The translations under genes were made by a program, and so were the position numbers. 20,116 bases of DNA from Paulinella micropora (Eukaryota; Cercozoa; Imbricatea; Euglyphida). How positions within the stretch are numbered: the first letter of the stretch is position 1; each line of letters opens with the position of its first letter. The DNA is taken from contig BJOX01000378.1 of the NCBI GenBank assembly GCA_009731375.1, positions 326,303 through 346,418 of the forward strand. Reading direction: 5' to 3'. The notes below the pieces were generated by a model. It had not been told where the DNA came from. It did not search any database and saw nothing but the letters and a program-made list of their open reading frames with translations. Below, in pieces: positions 16,508 through 20,116 of the stretch.

Positions 16508-17021
16508 GTCAACCCGGATTCCACCCACAGTGTTGACGCCGAGACATACTCTCATTTCGTCCAAGAAGTGCCCCGAAAGAACCAATCGAAAGAAGAAAGC
16601 ACCTGATTTTCCCATCAACACCAAGCGTATGGAAAGACATTGAAGAAGAACTCCAATCCGCCCTCCCTCTCATCCTCCCCTTATCTCTCATCCTGCATTC
16701 CGTCATAGCCGTCCAGTGTTGCATAGCCCGGGCTAGGTCCCTTCGGGGGTTTAGGCCTTTACACAATGTCATCATTGTAGCTTGCGCAAGCTTACGGTGC
16801 TCAAAACACTTGGACTAACGGCTTCCTTTTCTTTCTCTTCTTCCTTATCCTCCCACTCTCCATTCCTAGATTGCCTTTTTCTTCAACGTCCTTCCTCCTC
16901 TTCTTTTTCCAGAACACAGTCTACCCGTGATTCCCATCCCGGACACATGCACAGTACACAAATTATTGTTTGATGTGAAACTGCGTTCCTTTGCAAGGAC
17001 TACATTCCTTTGCGACATCTC

Positions 17022-17026
<5 letters not shown>
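16508..17026 (+). repeat. 519-bp duplication, copy 1 (retroelement 3' region)
   Basis: Near-identical to 17807-18325 (offset 1299); the only difference I see is CCCATC versus GCCATC. It begins GTCAACCCGGATTCC and ends GCGACATCTCATCTA, then (TATC)n, and (TATC)n also precedes it. It contains the palindromic module 16724-16792. A plus frame includes TPSVWKDIEEEL, which might be a decayed retroelement protein, but I cannot assign it. Confidence 0.85.
16724..16792 (+). other. Run of palindromes shared by three copies
   Basis: TAGCCCGGGCTA (16724-16735), CCCTTCGGGGG, ACAATG-TCAT-CATTGT (16763-16778) and AGCTTGCGCAAGCT (16779-16792) follow one another. The same series recurs from 17518 and from 18023. 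It probably folds as an RNA in the element's 3' UTR. Confidence 0.7.
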
Positions 17027-17077
<51 letters not shown>

Positions 17078-17087
17078 GTCTGACTGA

Positions 17088-17150
<63 letters not shown>

Positions 17151-17160
17151 GTCTGACTGA

Positions 17161-17211
<51 letters not shown>
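17027..17211 (+). repeat. (TATC)n with two TGTC/TGAC blocks
   Basis: Tetranucleotide array in which a TCTGACTGACTGTCTGTC-like block occurs twice (about 17083 and 17150), indicating a higher-order duplication. Confidence 0.93.
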
Positions 17212-17502
17212 GACGCACGAGCCTACAAGACCAACCGATGCAACAAGCTCAAATCTCAAATCGAGGACAACGGATGGACCTGCCACCTTCGACCAATCGA
17301 ATGCGGGGCTCGCGGCATGGTATCGTTCTCTGTTCATCGATGTTTCCGCGCCTTGGGTTTTTCCCATCCCCAATCCAAATCCCTTTGCTTCAAGCTATCC
17401 TCCTGCGTAGCTCGTTGCTCTTTTGCGATTTATCGCTCCTGTGCAGTCAAAAATTGGACTAATCTTCCTCTAGTCCGTATTGGTGACTGCATTCCATCAT
17501 AG
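17212..17502 (+). pseudogene. C-terminal remnant of a retroelement protein
   Basis: A 96-codon frame directly after (TATC)n, ending at TAG 17500-17502. It reads [19 protein letters not shown], then [24 protein letters not shown] and CAVKNW. This resembles the tail Gw-x-PvEvGcRGf-x-S-x-LG-x-K-x-S-x-R-x-W found after the polymerase in many invertebrate non-LTR-type proteins. The upstream part is missing, as expected of a 5'-truncated insertion. Recognition is from memory of the pattern, not from a search. Confidence 0.6.
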
Positions 17503-17806
17503 CCGTCCAGTGTTGCATAGCCCGGGCTAGGTCCCTGCGGGGGTTTAGGCCTCATACAATGTCATCATTGTAGCTTGCGCAAGCTTACGGTGCTCAAAAC
17601 ACTTGGACTAACGGCTTGAACGGCTTCCTTTTCTTTCTCTTCTTCCTTGTCCTCCTCAAGACCCCACTCTCCATTTTGCCTTTTTCTTCAAACCCCTTGG
17701 AGAAGATTTTGCTCATGTCCACCCTTACGAAGATCCTTCGAGCCTCCTCGAAAAGAAGAGTCCAAAAGTGCACGTCCATCCGGACTATAAGTCACAACCC
17801 GGCATT
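17489..17806 (+). repeat. Diverged copy of the 3' module
   Basis: From TGCATTCCATCATAGCC this follows the duplication's 3' region (palindromes at 17518-17588, TTTTCTTTCTCTTCTTCCTT) and then diverges into DNA I do not recognise. It directly continues the coding remnant, linking the 3' module to that protein family. Confidence 0.7.
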
Positions 17807-18325
17807 GTCAACCCGGATTCCACCCACAGTGTTGACGCCGAGACATACTCTCATTTCGTCCAAGAAGTGCCCCGAAAGAACCAATCGAAAGAAGAAAGCA
17901 CCTGATTTTGCCATCAACACCAAGCGTATGGAAAGACATTGAAGAAGAACTCCAATCCGCCCTCCCTCTCATCCTCCCCTTATCTCTCATCCTGCATTCC
18001 GTCATAGCCGTCCAGTGTTGCATAGCCCGGGCTAGGTCCCTTCGGGGGTTTAGGCCTTTACACAATGTCATCATTGTAGCTTGCGCAAGCTTACGGTGCT
18101 CAAAACACTTGGACTAACGGCTTCCTTTTCTTTCTCTTCTTCCTTATCCTCCCACTCTCCATTCCTAGATTGCCTTTTTCTTCAACGTCCTTCCTCCTCT
18201 TCTTTTTCCAGAACACAGTCTACCCGTGATTCCCATCCCGGACACATGCACAGTACACAAATTATTGTTTGATGTGAAACTGCGTTCCTTTGCAAGGACT
18301 ACATTCCTTTGCGACATCTCATCTA
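17807..18325 (+). repeat. 519-bp duplication, copy 2
   Basis: Partner of 16508-17026, with the palindromes at 18023-18091. It is followed by (CTAC)n rather than (TATC)n. Confidence 0.87.
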
Positions 18326-18388
18326 CCTACCTACCTACCTACCTACCTACCTACTATCTATTTTCTTTCACAATGACCTCGCACCTGG

Positions 18389-18419
<31 letters not shown>

Positions 18420-18483
18420 GTCTATCTATCTATTTTCTTTTACAACGACCTCGCACCTGGTCACAAGCCACAAATATCGATGT

Positions 18484-18540
<57 letters not shown>

Positions 18541-18645
18541 TTAGATAGATTGATAGATTGATAGATTGATAGATTGATATTTGATAGGTAGGTCGGTAGG
18601 TAGGTAGGTAGGTAGAATAGATAGATAGATAGATAGATAGATAGT

Positions 18646-18727
<82 letters not shown>

Positions 18728-18823
18728 ACAGACAGACAGACAGCAGACCGACCGACCGACCGACCGACCGACCGACAGACAGACAGACAGACAGGTAGGT
18801 AGGTAGGTAGGTAGGTAGATAGG

Positions 18824-18856
<33 letters not shown>
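18326..18856. repeat. CTAC/TATC arrays turning into GATA/GACA/GACC/GGTA arrays
   Basis: The plus-strand unit is CTAC/TATC up to about 18434, and GATA and variants from about 18484 to 18856. Two copies of the CGACCTCGCACCTGGTC word (18363-18390, 18435-18462) lie in the first part. The block order GATA, GACA, GACC, GACA, GGTA, GATA is roughly symmetric. Confidence 0.9.
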
Positions 18857-18913
18857 GAGATGTCGCAAAGGAATGTAGTCCTTGCAAAGGAACGCAGTTT
18901 CACATCAAACAAT
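18857..18913 (-). mobile_element. Inverted 57-bp copy of the duplication's 3' end
   Basis: Reverse complement of the last 57 bp of the duplication (ATTGTTTGATGTGAAACTGC to ATCTC). On minus it runs straight into (ATC-TATC)n, i.e. a 5'-truncated copy with a (TATC)n tail, and (GATA)n on its other side (18914-18987) means TATC flanks it on both sides. Confidence 0.8.

Positions 18914-18987
<74 letters not shown>
18914..18987 (+). repeat. (GATA)n array
   Basis: About 18 clean GATA units. Confidence 0.94.
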
Positions 18988-18990
<3 letters not shown>

Positions 18991-19530
18991 GTAGCTACAG
19001 AATGCATCGTATTTATATGTGTGTAGTGGGCACCATGATCCGCATGCATCTCTTTGAGGTCCACACTCATTAGTCTACGTGTGTGTTCTCTCTCTCTCTC
19101 TCTCTCTGCCTTCCTCCCTCCTNNNNNNNNNNTCTTTTTTCCCCTCTAATCCATCGCGCCCACCCTATGTGTTGAGATAGCTGTTCGTTTGTTTCTCCGT
19201 TCAGGTTGCATTTGTTGTGTGTGTTCGTGTGTGTATGTGTGTGTCTGTGTGCATATGTGTATATGTGTATGTGTGAATGTATGTGTGTGTGGTCAGCCTC
19301 GCTATCGTCTTATGATTTCGCGCATCACTGCAGATGAGGTCCATATAAATACATATATACACATAATACTAATAATCATTTGTGCGCGGCCCGAGCTCAG
19401 AAAATCTGGTCTCAGGTGCTAGAGAGCCACCCTAGCGTGGGAAAAGCTGGTCTGGGTGGCTGTCGCTCGCAACCTAATCACCAAGTTTTATACGTAGAAT
19501 AAGGCCAGAGCGACCGCCGTCTCAATTTTG
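18988..19530. other. Unassigned DNA with a small gap, (GT)-rich tract and an imperfect repeat
   Basis: Contains (TC)n at about 19087-19107, a 10-N gap at 19123-19132, a GT-rich tract at about 19215-19292, and two related words, AAAATCTGGTCTCAGGTG (about 19400) and AAAAGCTGGTCTGGGTGG (about 19443). GCCACCC and GGGTGGC flank the second. No gene recognised. Confidence 0.5.
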
Positions 19531-19700
19531 TTTCATTTATTTGATTGTTTTTGTTCATATATTCTGTTATTCTATTTATTCCATTTATTCTATTTATTAT
19601 ATTTATTCTATTTATTCTATTTATTTATGCCATTTATGCTATTTATTCTATTTATGCTATTCTATTCAATTCATTCATTTCATTCATTTTATTCGTTTCA
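19531..19700 (+). repeat. Imperfect TTTATTC-type array
   Basis: AT-rich repeats of about 5-10 bp (TTTATTCTA, TTTATGC, TTCATTCA). Phe/Tyr/Leu-rich open frames across it are repeat artefacts. Confidence 0.8.
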
Positions 19701-19730
19701 CATTCGTTTCCTGTGGTGTGTTACCGCGGC

Positions 19731-19865
19731 GGTCGTATCCACCAGGCGCGTTTCCTGTACTTGCCTTCGCAGTCCTGCTATATGCAATCTATGTATTGTA
19801 TATATGTTGTTGAGCAGGCGGCAGGTCGTGTCCCACAAGCGCGTTTCCTGTACTTGCCGTCGCAG
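19731..19865 (+). repeat. Pair of 42-bp direct repeats, 93 bp apart
   Basis: 19731-19772 and 19824-19865 share GCGCGTTTCCTGTACTTGCC and CGCAG, with about six differences. A shorter CGTTTCCTGT match lies near 19705. Confidence 0.8.
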
Positions 19866-19909
19866 AACTACTACACCTCACTAGGAAACGTTGGCATGGT
19901 GCGCCTATG

Positions 19910-19910
<1 letters not shown>

Positions 19911-19964
<54 letters not shown>

Positions 19965-20018
19965 CGCGCGCGCGCGCGCGCTCTCGCTCTCGCTCTCGCT
20001 CTCGCTCTCTCGCTCTCG

Positions 20019-20101
<83 letters not shown>

Positions 20102-20116
20102 CCCCTCTCTCTCTCT
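19911..20116 (+). repeat. (CT)n array with an internal CG run, open at the window edge
   Basis: Long CT dinucleotide tract with CACGCGCGCGCGCGCGCGCT near 19961-19982 and CTCTCG variant blocks after it; continues to the end of the window. Confidence 0.95.

Noticed and set aside
16054-16536. Cys/Leu-rich plus frame through the minisatellite and (TATC)n
   Set aside because: Driven by repeats, ends in poly-(Tyr-Leu-Ser-Ile); no independent support.
16509-16775. Minus-strand 88-codon frame present identically at 17808-18074
   Set aside because: Identity reflects the recent DNA duplication, not coding constraint; no domain seen.
19189-19422. Cys/Val-rich plus frame
   Set aside because: It is a translation of a GT-rich tract.

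Overview
The window looks like eukaryotic, repeat-dominated nuclear DNA. It carries non-LTR retrotransposons, tRNA-derived SINEs with pol III promoter boxes, very long and varied microsatellites, and assembly gaps (runs of N). I see no operons, no bacterial signals and no convincing host gene. I cannot fix the lineage from sequence alone. The retroelement protein types suggest a protist or alga, or an early-branching or invertebrate animal.

Layout. Positions 1-1480 hold the C-terminal end of a plus-strand non-LTR retrotransposon with a restriction-like endonuclease and its A-rich 3' tail. Positions 1481-2310 hold unassigned DNA with two inverted repeats. Positions 2310-4790 are a patchwork of (TTC)n and (AAT)n arrays, a short repeat with a (GAA)n tail, and minus-strand SINEs. 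Positions 4791-10880 hold one apparently near full-length minus-strand LINE. It has an ORF1 with an RRM-like fold, an APE-type endonuclease, a reverse transcriptase and a CCHC motif, but carries an in-frame stop and two frame changes. Positions 10881-13716 hold more SINEs and two gaps. Positions 13717-16200 are compound microsatellites and a ~62-bp minisatellite. Positions 16385-18990 hold a second retroelement family embedded in TATC/GATA arrays, including a 519-bp near-identical duplication. The remainder is simple sequence and short unassigned DNA.

Main interpretation. The LINE ends in (ATT)n and is flanked by (AAT)n on both sides. The SINEs end in the same (ATT)n, are mostly flanked by it on both sides, and resemble the LINE's last ~60 bp. 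This is what a LINE/SINE pair would look like if the SINE borrowed the LINE's 3' end and the machinery both primes from and inserts into (ATT)n microsatellites. A second family does something similar with (TATC)n, and a third short repeat carries a (GAA)n tail. Much of the simple sequence here may therefore be grown and targeted by retroelements rather than be passive slippage. All of this is read by eye; no alignment or database search was run.
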